A stretch of 64,000 bases of DNA from DATMXT01 sp963662765. Its GTDB lineage: Bacteria; Bacillota; Clostridia; Oscillospirales; Feifaniaceae. The stretch is taken from assembly GCA_963662765.2 (NCBI GenBank), contig CAXXUP010000008.1, forward strand, positions 186,001-250,000, in the 5' to 3' direction. The notes under the pieces were generated by a model, which worked only from the letters and a program-made list of their open reading frames with translations, made no database searches and was not told the origin of the DNA. Shown here in pieces: positions 7,929 to 17,857 of this stretch. The first letter of the stretch is position 1. Every line of letters starts with the position of its first letter. The position numbers were made by a program, and so were the translations under genes.

Positions 7929-9485
7929 TTACTTCGCGAAGTCGATTGCCCGGCTCTCTCTTACAAGGTTAACCTTGATCTGGCCAGGATATTCGAGCTC
8001 GTCTTCAATTTTCTTGACAATCTCGCGGGCGAGGATCGGCATATCATCGTCTGAAATCTGCTCAGGCAGCACCATGATACGAATTTCGCGGCCGGCTTGA
8101 ATGGCGAAGGACCGCTCGACCCCCGGGAAGGAATTCGATATCTCCTCAAGCTTCTGAAGCCGCTTTATGTAGGCTTCCAGATTCTCGCGGCGCGCACCCG
8201 GCCGGGCTGCCGAAACCGCATCCGCAGCCTGCACAAGACAGGCGATGATGCTGGTCGGTTCCACATCCCCATGGTGCGACTCGATCGAATTGATGACGAT
8301 GGGGCTCTCCTTGTACTTCTTCGCTACGTCGGCGCCGATTTGGACATGCGAACCCTCGATCTCATGGTCAAGTGCCTTTCCGAGGTCATGCAAAAGACCT
8401 GCCCGTTTGGCCATGGCGATGTCCACACCAAGCTCGGCGGCCATGATGCCGGCAATGTTGGCAACTTCGATCGAGTGGAGCAGCACATTCTGGCCGTAGG
8501 AGGTGCGGTAGCGCATTTTTCCGAGAAGGCGTACAAGTTCGGGATGGAGGCCGTATACACCGGTCTCAAAGGTGGCCCGCTCGCCCTCCTGCTTGATGGT
8601 GGCTTCCACGTCGCGGCGAGCACGCTCAACGGTCTCCTCGATCTTGGCGGGGTGGATGCGGCCGTCGTTGACGAGGCGCTCAAGCGCAATGCGGGCGATT
8701 TCGCGACGCACCGGGTCGAAGCTAGAGATGGTTATGGCCTCCGGCGTATCGTCAATGATAAGGTCGACGCCGGTTATTGTCTCGATCGTACGAATGTTGC
8801 GGCCTTCGCGGCCTATGATGCGGCCCTTCATCTCATCGGAGGGCAGCGCCACAACAGACACCGTGGCCTCGGCCACATAGTCGGCCGCATACTTCTGAAT
8901 GGCAAGTGTGACAATCTCCCGCGCTTTTTGCTCGCTTTCTTCCTTGTAGCGCTGTTCGGCTTCCCTGATGCGCAGTGCCGATTCGTGCTTAATCTCGTTT
9001 TCAAGGTTGGAGAGCAGGTAATCCTTGGCCTGTTCGGTTGTGAATCCGCTGATCTCCTCAAGTTTCGCAGTCTGACTGTCCTTGACCTGCTCGGCTTCGA
9101 GCTTCAGTTTTTCAATATTCGCCATTTTGCCGGAAAGCTGTTCCTCTTTTGCCTCCAGCGACTCGGTCTTACGGTCTAAAGACTCTTCTTTTTGCTGTAT
9201 TCTGCGTTCCTGCTTCGTAACTTCGGCCCGACGCTCCTTGAGCTCCCTCTCGGCCTCGGCCCGCAGCCGGATGGCTTCTTCCTTAGCTTCGAGGGTCGTC
9301 TCCTTCTTCTTTGCCTCCGCTGAGCGGATAGCCTCGTTGATGATTCTCTTTGCCTCGGTTTCCGCCGAACCTATTTCGGATTCGGCGACCTTCTTTCTAT
9401 ACATAGTGCCGGTAACGAAAAATATGATCGCGCTCACAACGGCAGTAATTATATAGGGTATATAGGGCATAAAATCCTTGAGCAT
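7929..9485 (-). CDS. rny: Ribonuclease Y
   Basis: RNase Y is the membrane-anchored endoribonuclease that starts mRNA decay in many Firmicutes. The 518-residue protein shows the full family layout: an N-terminal transmembrane helix (about 8-27), a long charged coiled coil (about 35-190) rich in Glu, Lys and Arg, a KH domain with GRIIGREGRNIRTIE (about 205-270), and an HD domain with LLHDLGKALDHE carrying the catalytic His-Asp pair. The start at 9485 is preceded by AAGGAGGT; an ATG six codons upstream would overlap this ribosome binding site. It has its own consensus promoter at 9549-9577 and a terminator at 7887-7916, so it is largely a separate transcription unit. Confidence 0.97.
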   Translation of the reverse strand: MLKDFMPYIPYIITAVVSAIIFFVTGTMYRKKVAESEIGSAETEAKRIINEAIRSAEAKKKETTLEAKEEAIRLRAEAERELKERRAEVTKQERRIQQKEESLDRKTESLEAKEEQLSGKMANIEKLKLEAEQVKDSQTAKLEEISGFTTEQAKDYLLSNLENEIKHESALRIREAEQRYKEESEQKAREIVTLAIQKYAADYVAEATVSVVALPSDEMKGRIIGREGRNIRTIETITGVDLIIDDTPEAITISSFDPVRREIARIALERLVNDGRIHPAKIEETVERARRDVEATIKQEGERATFETGVYGLHPELVRLLGKMRYRTSYGQNVLLHSIEVANIAGIMAAELGVDIAMAKRAGLLHDLGKALDHEIEGSHVQIGADVAKKYKESPIVINSIESHHGDVEPTSIIACLVQAADAVSAARPGARRENLEAYIKRLQKLEEISNSFPGVERSFAIQAGREIRIMVLPEQISDDDMPILAREIVKKIEDELEYPGQIKVNLVRESRAIDFAK

Positions 9486-9548
9486 GTCAGACCTCCTTCC
9501 CATTTTATATTTATGTGACAGTATAAAATCAATACTATAACAAGAACT

Positions 9549-9577
9549 ATTATAAAATTATTAATGAATAGTGTCAA
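9549..9577 (-). promoter_or_regulatory. Consensus sigma-A promoter of rny
   Basis: On the minus strand TTGACA (9577-9572), a 17-base spacer and TATAAT (9554-9549) match the housekeeping consensus exactly. The leader to the rny start is about 55 bases and AT-rich. Confidence 0.85.
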
Positions 9578-9583
9578 GTAATA

Positions 9584-10348
9584 TTACAAGGAAAAACACC
9601 GGCGGGCGTTTGCCGCCGACAGCTCTCCAAATGTCTCCGGGGTCATATGGGCAAGACCTGCCACCGCCTCGCAGGTATATCGGACAAGTCTCGAGTCGTT
9701 GCGGGTTCCGCGATGGGGTTCCGGCGCAAGATACGGGGCATCGGTCTCTATCAATATCTTGTCCGGCAGCAAGGCCTGCACCACTTCGTGGCTTTTTTTT
9801 GCATTTTTAAAAGTGACGACACCGGTAAACGAGATGTACCAGCCGAGCTTCACAAGTTCCTTTGCCATTTCGGCCGAGCCGGAATAGCAGTGCAGCACGC
9901 CGCGGCAGCCTGAATTTTTAAGCATTTCAAACGTATCCCCATGGGCTTCCCTGTCGTGTATGATGACCGGTTTATAAAGCTCCCGGGCAATTTCGAGCTG
10001 TTTTAAAAATACGCTCTTTTGTATGTCGCGGGGCACCTCACCCACCACGTAGTCAAGCCCGATCTCACCCAAGGCCACACATTTCGGAAGGGCTAAAAGT
10101 CGCCGCAGCTCCCCTTCGCTCTCTTTAGTCCAACCGTCTGCGAGCTGCGGGTGGACGCCGGCAGCTGCCCACATAAAGGGATAGTCCGCCGCAAGCCGTA
10201 TGCAGCGGGCCGATTCTTCCAGATCGCTCGGCACGTTGAGGACCCCGACTACGCCGGCATCCGGCAGGGCGGCCAGAAGATCTGTCCGGTCGGCGTCAAA
10301 CCGCTCGTCGCAGTAGTGTGCGTGTGAATCAAAAAGCGTCATTGACAT
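9584..10348 (-). CDS. tatD: TatD family metal-dependent hydrolase (DNase/deacylase)
   Basis: The 254-residue TIM-barrel hydrolase has all the metal-site motifs of the TatD family: the DSHAHYCDERF opening (His9, His11), GEIGLDY (Glu), IIHDREAHGD, VLHCYSGS and the C-terminal ETDAPYLAPEPHRGTRN. TatD proteins are 3'-5' exonucleases or D-aminoacyl-tRNA deacylase-like enzymes in the cytoplasm. The start at 10348 follows AAAGGAAATAGG; another in-frame ATG two codons later is almost equally good, and an upstream ATG at 10375 lies within a hairpin. It is downstream of metG, a common arrangement in Firmicutes. Confidence 0.92.
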   Translation of the reverse strand: MSMTLFDSHAHYCDERFDADRTDLLAALPDAGVVGVLNVPSDLEESARCIRLAADYPFMWAAAGVHPQLADGWTKESEGELRRLLALPKCVALGEIGLDYVVGEVPRDIQKSVFLKQLEIARELYKPVIIHDREAHGDTFEMLKNSGCRGVLHCYSGSAEMAKELVKLGWYISFTGVVTFKNAKKSHEVVQALLPDKILIETDAPYLAPEPHRGTRNDSRLVRYTCEAVAGLAHMTPETFGELSAANARRCFSL

Positions 10349-10373
10349 CCTATTTCCTTTCGAAAAATGCAGC

Positions 10374-10404
10374 AATACGGACGGCCGCCAGGGCCGTCCG
10401 TATT
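10374..10404 (-). terminator. Hairpin between metG and tatD
   Basis: A perfect 13-bp stem (AATACGGACGGCC with GGCCGTCCGTATT) and 5-base loop stand 15 bases after the metG stop. The T-run (CATTTTTC) lies a few bases beyond the stem, so this is a partial terminator or an RNA-stabilising hairpin rather than a textbook terminator. Confidence 0.55.
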
Positions 10405-10418
10405 AGTATGATTTCTTT

Positions 10419-12383
10419 TTACCTGACTTTTTTGCCGGGTTCACAGTCGTCGGCAAAAATCAGACGGCAGTCGGTATCGCTGTTGTCGCAGGCCAGCAGC
10501 ATGCCTTTGGACTCCACACCGCGGATAACGGCAGGTTTCAAATTGGCCACGACGATGATCTTACGGCCGATGAGCTGCTCCGGGGTATACCACTCGCGGA
10601 TGGAGGAGGCTATGGCGCGGCTCTCGTCACCGACCTTGAGGGAGAGCTTCAGCAGTTTGTCGGCCCCCTTGACCGGCTCGCAGCCGACGATCTCGGCAAC
10701 TCTCAGGTCGAGCTTCGCAAATTCGTCGATCGTCACCTCCGAAGCGGCGTCCGGGTGCTTCTCGGCTTTCTTTTCAGCCTTTTTTGCAGCCTTTTCAGCT
10801 TCGGCCTTGCGCTTTTCCTCTTCCTTGGCGAGTTTTTCCAGCTCTTTTTCAATGTCAATGCGGGGGAAGAGAATCTCACTCTTGCCGGTCGTAAAGGCGA
10901 CGGTGGAGCCGAACTTGCCAACTGAATCCCACGCCTTTGACTCCTCGGTCAAACCGAGCAGGGATAAGATCTTGCCGCTGGTGTCAGGCATCGCGGGCTG
11001 ACAGAGAATGGCGACGGCGCGGATGGCCTCGCAGAGATTGTAAATGACCTGCTGCAGACGGGGCATTGTCGCTTCGTCCTTGGCCAGCTTCCAGGGCATG
11101 GTCTCGTCAATATACTTATTGGCCCTTGAGACCAGCTTGAAGACCTCCGTGAAAGCGTTCGAGAAGAGCATCTTCTCCATCGCTTCGGTGTAATTTGTGA
11201 CAGTCTCGCTATGCTGGGCCTTCAGGGCATCGTCCACCGGGTCGACAACCCCGGAGGCCGACACTTTTCCGTCGAAATACTTGTCGGCCATCGTCAGGGT
11301 TCGGCTGACCAGGTTGCCGAGGTCGTTGGCGAGGTCTGAGTTGATACGGTTAATCAGCGACTCGTTGGAGAAGACGCCGTCGGCGCCGAAGGGCACCTCA
11401 CGCAGCAGGAAGTAACGAATGGCGTCGGTGCCGTACCGCTCGCACAGCACTCTGGGATCGACGACGTTGCCCTTAGACTTACTCATCTTGCCGCCGGCTA
11501 AGAGCAGCCAGCCGTGGCCGAATACCATCTCAGGCAGCGGCTCGTCGATAGACATGAGCATGGCAGGCCAGATGATGGTGTGGAACCGTACGATCTCCTT
11601 GCCGACGAGGTGGACCTGCGCCGGCCAGTACTTCTTATATAGACTGTCGTCATCCGAGCCCCAGCCTAGGGCCGTGATATAGTTCGAAAGGGCGTCGACC
11701 CAGACGTAGATGACATGCTTCTCGTCGAACGTGACCGGAATGCCCCACTTGAAGGAGGTTCGGGAGACGCATAGGTCCTCAAGGCCGGGCCTGATAAAGT
11801 TCGAGAGCATCTCGTTGAGCCGTGACGGGGGCGAAATGAAATCGGGGTGGCTGGCGTAATAGTCCTCCAGCGGCTTTTGATACTTGGAGAGTCTGAAGAA
11901 ATAGCTCTCCTCCTTGGTCTTCTCGACCTCACGGCCGCAGTCGGGGCACTTGCCGTCGACTAACTGGTGCTCCGTCCAGAAGGACTCGCAGGGGGTGCAG
12001 TACCAACCCTCGTACTCGCTCTTATAGATGTCGCCCTTGTCGTACATCATTTTGAACATCTTCTGCACGGCCGCAACGTGGTAGTCATCGGTGGTGCGGA
12101 TGAAGCGGTCGTTGGAAATGCCCATGATCTCCCACAGGCTCTTAATGCCGGCGACGATGTCGTCGACATACTGCTTGGGGGTCTTGCCGGCGTCGATGGC
12201 CTTGCGCTCGATCTTCTGACCGTGCTCGTCGGTGCCGGTCAGGAACATGACGTCGTACCCCTCAAGCCGTTTGAAACGGGCCATGGCATCGGCGGCAACC
12301 GTGCAGTAGGCGTGGCCGATGTGGAGATTGTCCGACGGGTAATAGATGGGCGTCGTTATATAAAAAGTCTTTTTATCACTCAT
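10419..12383 (-). CDS. metG: Methionine-tRNA ligase
   Basis: The enzyme charges tRNA-Met with methionine. The 654-residue protein has the class I signatures HIGH (residues 21-24) and KMSKS (about residue 300). A zinc-binding insertion with CTPCES and CPDCGRE pairs lies at about 125-150. An anticodon-binding helical domain and a C-terminal EMAP/Trbp111-type tRNA-binding domain (FAKLDLRVAEIVG onward, last ~105 residues) follow, joined by a Lys/Glu/Ala-rich linker. This is the dimeric bacterial form. The start at 12383 is preceded by GGAGGG and overlaps the end of the DUF975 gene by 8 bases. The upstream in-frame extension to 12431 lies inside that gene. Confidence 0.97.
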   Translation of the reverse strand: MSDKKTFYITTPIYYPSDNLHIGHAYCTVAADAMARFKRLEGYDVMFLTGTDEHGQKIERKAIDAGKTPKQYVDDIVAGIKSLWEIMGISNDRFIRTTDDYHVAAVQKMFKMMYDKGDIYKSEYEGWYCTPCESFWTEHQLVDGKCPDCGREVEKTKEESYFFRLSKYQKPLEDYYASHPDFISPPSRLNEMLSNFIRPGLEDLCVSRTSFKWGIPVTFDEKHVIYVWVDALSNYITALGWGSDDDSLYKKYWPAQVHLVGKEIVRFHTIIWPAMLMSIDEPLPEMVFGHGWLLLAGGKMSKSKGNVVDPRVLCERYGTDAIRYFLLREVPFGADGVFSNESLINRINSDLANDLGNLVSRTLTMADKYFDGKVSASGVVDPVDDALKAQHSETVTNYTEAMEKMLFSNAFTEVFKLVSRANKYIDETMPWKLAKDEATMPRLQQVIYNLCEAIRAVAILCQPAMPDTSGKILSLLGLTEESKAWDSVGKFGSTVAFTTGKSEILFPRIDIEKELEKLAKEEEKRKAEAEKAAKKAEKKAEKHPDAASEVTIDEFAKLDLRVAEIVGCEPVKGADKLLKLSLKVGDESRAIASSIREWYTPEQLIGRKIIVVANLKPAVIRGVESKGMLLACDNSDTDCRLIFADDCEPGKKVR

Positions 12384-13275
12384 GTGTGTTTGTTCCCTCC
12401 GTAAAATTCGTTTGGTCATAGGGTCCTTCAAATCCCGGGGTCATATAGGCGTCTTCGACGTACTGGAAAAACAACGCGGTCGACTCGACAAAGTAGGGCA
12501 AAAGCCACAGGAGCAAAAAGCCTAGGGTGAAAGGGACGAGCAAAAACCAGCCGATAAAGCTGAGCCCGAAAATCGCATACTCCATGCGGTGACCCTTCAT
12601 CATGGTGATGCTCTCCGAAATACTCTCGCGCACCGTCTTGTCCGGGTGCCGGACAAGGATATACGGAGCCGCCGCGTAGCGCATGAGCCATATGCCTACC
12701 ACCGCGCACCACACAAAGGAGATCAGGACGACCGGCCATATGGCACCAATTGCGGCGACAAAAAGGTCGGGGTCGTGTCCGTATTTCCACAGATCCGTCT
12801 TCGTGAGGGCAAATATTCCGGCATAGGCGGTCCCGGCCATGGTGCCGATCATCGGCACGGCGAAAAGGATGGTCCATAGGAAGGTGCGAACCGCAAGGAG
12901 CACCGTCTGGCCGATGGCCCGCCAAAAGCGCTGTGATGTTGAGAACCAACCGAAGGTATAGCCGAGGCTCTCCTTATTGCCGGCTCCAAGCTCAACATAC
13001 CAGTCGCGGACCCCGAAGGAGAGCGGAATGGAGATGAGCAGACCACCCACCGACAGCAGCGTACTGAGCAGCGAATACCGCCAATCGAGCGATAGCACAT
13101 CAAGCGGCGTTAGGGGGGCGTAACCAAGGCCGATGACCACAAGCTTATCAAGCGCCGTGAAGCCCAGTGAAATCAGGATGGGAAGCAGCAGGACGAGCAG
13201 GGCAAGACCCCGGCCGCCCTTAAGCATTCGCCTCGCAAGCTCCTTTACGTTTCGCCTGATCTGACCTTTATCCAT
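12376..13275 (-). CDS. DUF975 family integral membrane protein
   Basis: This is a 299-residue protein with about five to six hydrophobic segments (around residues 25-45, 75-95, 125-145, 160-200 and 235-270). The N-terminus is polar and basic (KGQIRRNVKELARRMLKGG). The RFWRAIGQTVLLAVRTFLW region and a late RESISESITMMKGH segment are typical of DUF975 proteins. These are found widely in Firmicutes and their role is unknown. It overlaps metG by 8 bases and is driven by a promoter at 13308-13336, so its transcript probably continues into metG. Confidence 0.8.
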   Translation of the reverse strand: MDKGQIRRNVKELARRMLKGGRGLALLVLLLPILISLGFTALDKLVVIGLGYAPLTPLDVLSLDWRYSLLSTLLSVGGLLISIPLSFGVRDWYVELGAGNKESLGYTFGWFSTSQRFWRAIGQTVLLAVRTFLWTILFAVPMIGTMAGTAYAGIFALTKTDLWKYGHDPDLFVAAIGAIWPVVLISFVWCAVVGIWLMRYAAAPYILVRHPDKTVRESISESITMMKGHRMEYAIFGLSFIGWFLLVPFTLGFLLLWLLPYFVESTALFFQYVEDAYMTPGFEGPYDQTNFTEGTNTHE

Positions 13276-13307
13276 GCTCTCACCCCCATATCCTTTTGAT
13301 AATGAAT

Positions 13308-13336
13308 AGTTTACATCAAATTACCGCGTTTGGCAA
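13308..13336 (-). promoter_or_regulatory. Promoter for DUF975-metG
   Basis: On the minus strand TTGCCA (13336-13331), 17 bases and TAAACT (13313-13308) form a reasonable sigma-A promoter. Its -35 box lies inside the first copy of the direct repeat at 13325-13343. Confidence 0.55.
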
Positions 13337-13367
13337 TATCCGGATTGTCGCGTTTGGCAATATCCGG
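13325..13367. repeat. Two identical 19-bp direct repeats between divergent promoters
   Basis: The sequence CGCGTTTGGCAATATCCGG occurs at 13325-13343 and again at 13349-13367, with 24 bases between starts (just over two helical turns). The repeats separate the minus-strand promoter for DUF975-metG from the plus-strand promoter of the RNA helicase. The arrangement would suit a DNA-binding protein acting on both genes; no regulator is known for it here. Confidence 0.8.
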
Positions 13368-13376
13368 CCGTACTAT

Positions 13377-13405
13377 TTGCATTATTCCCACAATCGTGGT
13401 ATACT
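13377..13405 (+). promoter_or_regulatory. Promoter of the DECD-box helicase operon
   Basis: TTGCAT (13377-13382), 17 bases and TATACT (13400-13405) precede the helicase start at 13438 by about 33 bases, leaving a short leader that contains the ribosome binding site AAAGGTG. Confidence 0.7.
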
Positions 13406-13437
13406 GAGGCGATTATATTTAACAAAGGTGAAAAAAA

Positions 13438-14649
13438 GTGCAGGATAACACATTTTCCTCGCTCGGACTGCAGTCCGAGATTATGCAGGCAATTGAACAA
13501 ATGGGCTACAAAGAAATGACTGAAATTCAGCGCAAGGCGCTGCCGGTACTGCTACAGGGTGGCGAAGTCGTGGCCAAGGCCCCGACCGGAACCGGCAAGA
13601 CTTGCGCCTTCGGCATTCCGATCGTGCAGGAGACCGATCCCCTGGGAACCGCCATCACATCGCTTGTGCTGGCCCCGACCAGAGAGCTGGCGCTCCAAAT
13701 CGCAGGAGACCTGGAGGCACTTGCCCGCTTCAAGCCGGGGGTCAAAGTGATCACAGTCTACGGCGGTGACCCCATCGAGCGGCAGGTCAAGGCGCTCAAA
13801 GACAACCCTCAGATCTTAGTCGCGACACCGGGGCGACTGATTGATCTCTTTAAACATCGGCACATTCGGCTCGACGCCGTGCATAGGGTCGTGCTCGACG
13901 AGTGCGACAAAATGCTGGACATGGGCTTCTTCAAGGACGTGCGGTATCTCATCGATAAGACCCCCAAGGACCGCAATCTCAATATGTTTTCGGCCACCAT
14001 CTCCCGCGAAGTCATGGACATCTCGTGGCTCTATCAGAAAAATCCGCAGGAGCTTACGGTCGAGCGCAACGAGGAGTCGAAGCCCAAAATCAAGCAGTAT
14101 ATTATCGAGTCGGTCGGCGCCCAAAAGACCAAGGACTGCGCACGGCTGATCAAGACCCGGGGCTTTGCACGGGTTATCATCTTCTCCAACACGAAGCGCA
14201 TGGCCGACATGCTGGCCATGCGCCTGAAAGAGCGGGGAATTGCGGCCGAGTGTCTGCACGGCGATATGCACCAGCAGGCCCGCACAAAGGTCATGAACGA
14301 TTTCAAAGACGGCAAACTGCCGGTTTTGGTCGCGACCGATGTGGCAGCTAGGGGCATTGATGTCGATGACATCGATGCCGTCATCAACTACGACATCCCC
14401 GATGAGGCCCCGCATTACCTCCACCGCATCGGCCGCACCGGCCGGGCCGGCAAGGAGGGCGAATCCTTCACCTTCTACTACGGCGAGGACGACGTGCCAA
14501 GACTCAAGGAACTGGAACGGATCACCGGGACAAAGGCAATCCACATGCGGTTTACCTCCGACGGACTGCCGGAGGAGTATACACCGGAGGAGACGGTGCG
14601 CACCACCATGCGGGCCCCCTCTCCGCCGAGGCTTCGCCGCAACCGATGA
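13438..14649 (+). CDS. DEAD-box family ATP-dependent RNA helicase (DECD variant)
   Basis: The 403-residue protein is a compact two-RecA-domain RNA helicase with almost no C-terminal extension. Motifs in order are: the Q motif region (GYKEMTEIQ, about 23-31), Walker A APTGTGKT (48-55), PTRELALQ, TPGR, the Walker B box as DECD (154-157) instead of DEAD, SAT (185-187), and the C-terminal VATDVAARGIDVDDI and HRIGRTGRAG. Such proteins unwind RNA duplexes in ribosome assembly or mRNA decay. The start is GTG at 13438 with AAAGGTG upstream. The final ~40 residues (VRTTMRAPSPPRLRRNR) are basic and may bind RNA. The stop overlaps the ComEA-like gene by ATGA, so the two are coupled. Confidence 0.92.
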   Translation: MQDNTFSSLGLQSEIMQAIEQMGYKEMTEIQRKALPVLLQGGEVVAKAPTGTGKTCAFGIPIVQETDPLGTAITSLVLAPTRELALQIAGDLEALARFKPGVKVITVYGGDPIERQVKALKDNPQILVATPGRLIDLFKHRHIRLDAVHRVVLDECDKMLDMGFFKDVRYLIDKTPKDRNLNMFSATISREVMDISWLYQKNPQELTVERNEESKPKIKQYIIESVGAQKTKDCARLIKTRGFARVIIFSNTKRMADMLAMRLKERGIAAECLHGDMHQQARTKVMNDFKDGKLPVLVATDVAARGIDVDDIDAVINYDIPDEAPHYLHRIGRTGRAGKEGESFTFYYGEDDVPRLKELERITGTKAIHMRFTSDGLPEEYTPEETVRTTMRAPSPPRLRRNR

Positions 14650-15053
14650 GCCGGGCGCCGGCGCAGGCTCCCGCCCGGCAGGCGGCAAAAGAGGAACGGC
14701 ACACAGCCAGGGGGTTTTCTGTTGGTCTTGTTCTCATCTGCGCTGCCGCCCTTATCCTGTTGCTGTATTTTCACGACCGGCCGGCGGGGTATTCGTCCGG
14801 CTTTACAGTCGACGCCGACGCCATGGACGGCACCCGCGCCGCCGACACCTCCGGGTACTGGTCTGCGGAGGGGAAAATCAACATCAATAAGGCCCCGGCA
14901 GATTTGCTCGAGATGCTGCCCGGCATCGGCCCCGCCCTCGCCGAGCGCATTGTCGAGGGGAGACCCTACGAAAGCATTGAAGATGTGACCCGAGTGTCCG
15001 GCATCGGAGAGGCGACGTATGCAAACTTGAAAGACCTTATCTGTACAGAGTAA
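14646..15053 (+). CDS. ComEA-like helix-hairpin-helix DNA-binding membrane protein
   Basis: A 135-residue protein with a short basic cytoplasmic N-terminus, one transmembrane helix (about 23-42) and a C-terminal double helix-hairpin-helix domain (about 73-135). The latter has INKAPADLLEMLPGIGPALAERIVEGRP and VSGIGEATYANLKDLI, as in ComEA. ComEA binds incoming DNA outside the membrane during natural transformation. It lacks the SLBB domain present in many Gram-positive ComEA proteins, and no comEC gene is in the window. A general HhH DNA-binding role is therefore possible. Its start codon overlaps the helicase stop (ATGA). Confidence 0.82.
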   Translation: MSRAPAQAPARQAAKEERHTARGFSVGLVLICAAALILLLYFHDRPAGYSSGFTVDADAMDGTRAADTSGYWSAEGKININKAPADLLEMLPGIGPALAERIVEGRPYESIEDVTRVSGIGEATYANLKDLICTE

Positions 15054-15054
15054 A

Positions 15055-15084
15055 AAAACCGACAGCTTTACAGCTGCCGGTTTT
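15055..15084 (+). terminator. Terminator after the helicase-comEA unit
   Basis: The arms AAAACCGACAGCT and AGCTGCCGGTTTT pair with one mismatch around a 4-base loop. The A-rich 5' flank and T-rich 3' arm suit termination of the plus-strand unit just after its stop codon. Confidence 0.7.
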
Positions 15085-15159
15085 GTCATATGTTATCCGT
15101 TATTCTTCGAGTTGGCCCCACTTAAGCGGTTTTGCCGGCGCATCGTAGTCTCTTATCCG

Positions 15160-16314
15160 TTAAGCGTTTTCCTTCCAAGCCTTTGCGACGGCGGCCGCGA
15201 CCGCACCCGCGACCCGCGGGTCAAAGGCGGCCGGTAGGATGCACTCCGCAATCGGGTTTTCGACAAGCCCGGCAAGGGCGTGGGCCGCTGCCAGCTTCAT
15301 GCCTTCCGTGATGTCGGCAGCTCTGGCGTCCAAAGCGCCGCGGAAGACGCCGGGGAAAGCCAGCACGTTGTTGACCTGATTGGGGTAGTCGCTGCGGCCG
15401 GTGGCAACGACCTTGGCGCCGCCTGCCTTGGCCTCGTCCGGATAAATTTCGGGTGTCGGGTTGGCACAGGCGAAAATGATGGCGTCTTTTGCCATCGTGG
15501 CCACCATCTCGCGGGTCAAAACGCCGGGAGCCGAGACGCCGATAAAGATGTCGGCGCCCTTGATGACCTCGGCTAAGGGACCTTTTCGAAGCGCTTTATT
15601 TGTGATCTCGGCCATGGTGGCTTTTTCGCCGTCAAGCCCCTCGCGGCCCTCCCAAATGGCGCCCTTGCGGTCGCAGAGCACAACATCCTGTAGTCCGCAG
15701 GCGATGAGCAGTTTAATGATGGCAATGCCGGCAGCGCCGGCACCGGAGGTGACGACCCTCACATGATTTAAATCCTTCCCCACGACTTTCAGGGCATTGA
15801 TAAGCCCAGCCAGCGTGACGATGGCGGTGCCGTGCTGGTCGTCGTGGAAAATGGGGATATCGCAGACTTTTTTGAGCCGCCGCTCGATTTCAAAGCAGCG
15901 GGGGGCGGCGATGTCCTCCAAATTGATGCCGCCAAAGGAGCCTGCGAGCAGTTCAACGGTGCGCACGATGTCGTCGACATTCTTCGACCGAATACAAAGC
16001 GGGATGGCGTCGACTCCGCCGAAGGCCTTGAAGAGCACACACTTGCCCTCCATGACCGGCATGCCGGCTTCGGGGCCGATATCGCCAAGACCTAGAACCG
16101 CCGTGCCGTCGGTGACGACGGCGACCGTGTTCCACCTACGGGTCAGCTCGTAGCTCTTTGAGATGTCTTTTTGTATCTCGAGGCAGGGGGTGGCAACCCC
16201 CGGCGTATAGGCCAGCGATAAATCTTCCGCCGTAGCGACCGGCACCCGGGAGACGACCTCGATCTTGCCCTTCCAAGCATAGTGAAGTTCCAGCGAACGT
16301 TTTGAATAGTCCAT
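15160..16314 (-). CDS. NAD(P)-dependent malic enzyme
   Basis: This 384-residue protein is a short bacterial malic enzyme that oxidatively decarboxylates malate to pyruvate and CO2. Visible features are the catalytic tyrosine in LAYTPGVA (Tyr36), the lysine region MEGKCVLFKAFGGVDA, the metal-site HDDQHGTAIV and the nucleotide-binding VVTSGAGAAGIAII Rossmann motif. It lacks the C-terminal phosphotransacetylase-like domain of long malic enzymes. The ATG at 16314 is preceded by AAGGAGGT. It is divergent from fumarase (start 16385), and together they link fumarate, malate and pyruvate. Whether NAD or NADP is preferred cannot be read reliably. Confidence 0.93.
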   Translation of the reverse strand: MDYSKRSLELHYAWKGKIEVVSRVPVATAEDLSLAYTPGVATPCLEIQKDISKSYELTRRWNTVAVVTDGTAVLGLGDIGPEAGMPVMEGKCVLFKAFGGVDAIPLCIRSKNVDDIVRTVELLAGSFGGINLEDIAAPRCFEIERRLKKVCDIPIFHDDQHGTAIVTLAGLINALKVVGKDLNHVRVVTSGAGAAGIAIIKLLIACGLQDVVLCDRKGAIWEGREGLDGEKATMAEITNKALRKGPLAEVIKGADIFIGVSAPGVLTREMVATMAKDAIIFACANPTPEIYPDEAKAGGAKVVATGRSDYPNQVNNVLAFPGVFRGALDARAADITEGMKLAAAHALAGLVENPIAECILPAAFDPRVAGAVAAAVAKAWKENA

Positions 16315-16315
16315 A

Positions 16316-16344
16316 TTGCCCTACCTCCTTAAGTTAGCTATAAT
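16316..16344 (+). promoter_or_regulatory. Promoter of fumarase gene
   Basis: TTGCCC (16316-16321), 17 bases and TATAAT (16339-16344) stand 40 bases upstream of the fumC start. The -35 box overlaps the region just upstream of the divergent malic-enzyme start codon, so the two genes may influence each other. Confidence 0.6.
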
Positions 16345-16384
16345 CATATCATACAGCAAAAAAAATGTAAACGAGGTGACCGGC

Positions 16385-17737
<1,353 letters not shown>

Positions 17738-17777
17738 TAGCCGCAATCGGCTATGCTACATATTTGATTATGCGTGC

Positions 17778-17815
17778 ATACCATAAACGCAGTGCGTTTT
17801 GTGCGTTTATGGTAT
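17778..17815 (+). terminator. Hairpin after fumC
   Basis: A perfect 14-bp stem (ATACCATAAACGCA with TGCGTTTATGGTAT) with a 10-base loop stands 40 bases past the fumC stop. There is no T-run after it on the plus strand, so it is a weak terminator or a transcript-stabilising element, backed by the next hairpin. Confidence 0.45.
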
Positions 17816-17820
17816 CAGAA

Positions 17821-17852
17821 AAAGCGGCTTTGCCAAAAGGCAAAGCCGCTTT
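17821..17852 (-). terminator. Terminator of the metF-metH operon
   Basis: A 14-bp perfect stem (AAAGCGGCTTTGCC with GGCAAAGCCGCTTT) with an AAAA loop ends 6 bases beyond the metH stop. On the minus strand it runs straight into TTTTTC, a good intrinsic terminator. It also serves as a back-up for convergent fumC transcripts. Confidence 0.8.
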
Positions 17853-17857
17853 CTAAT

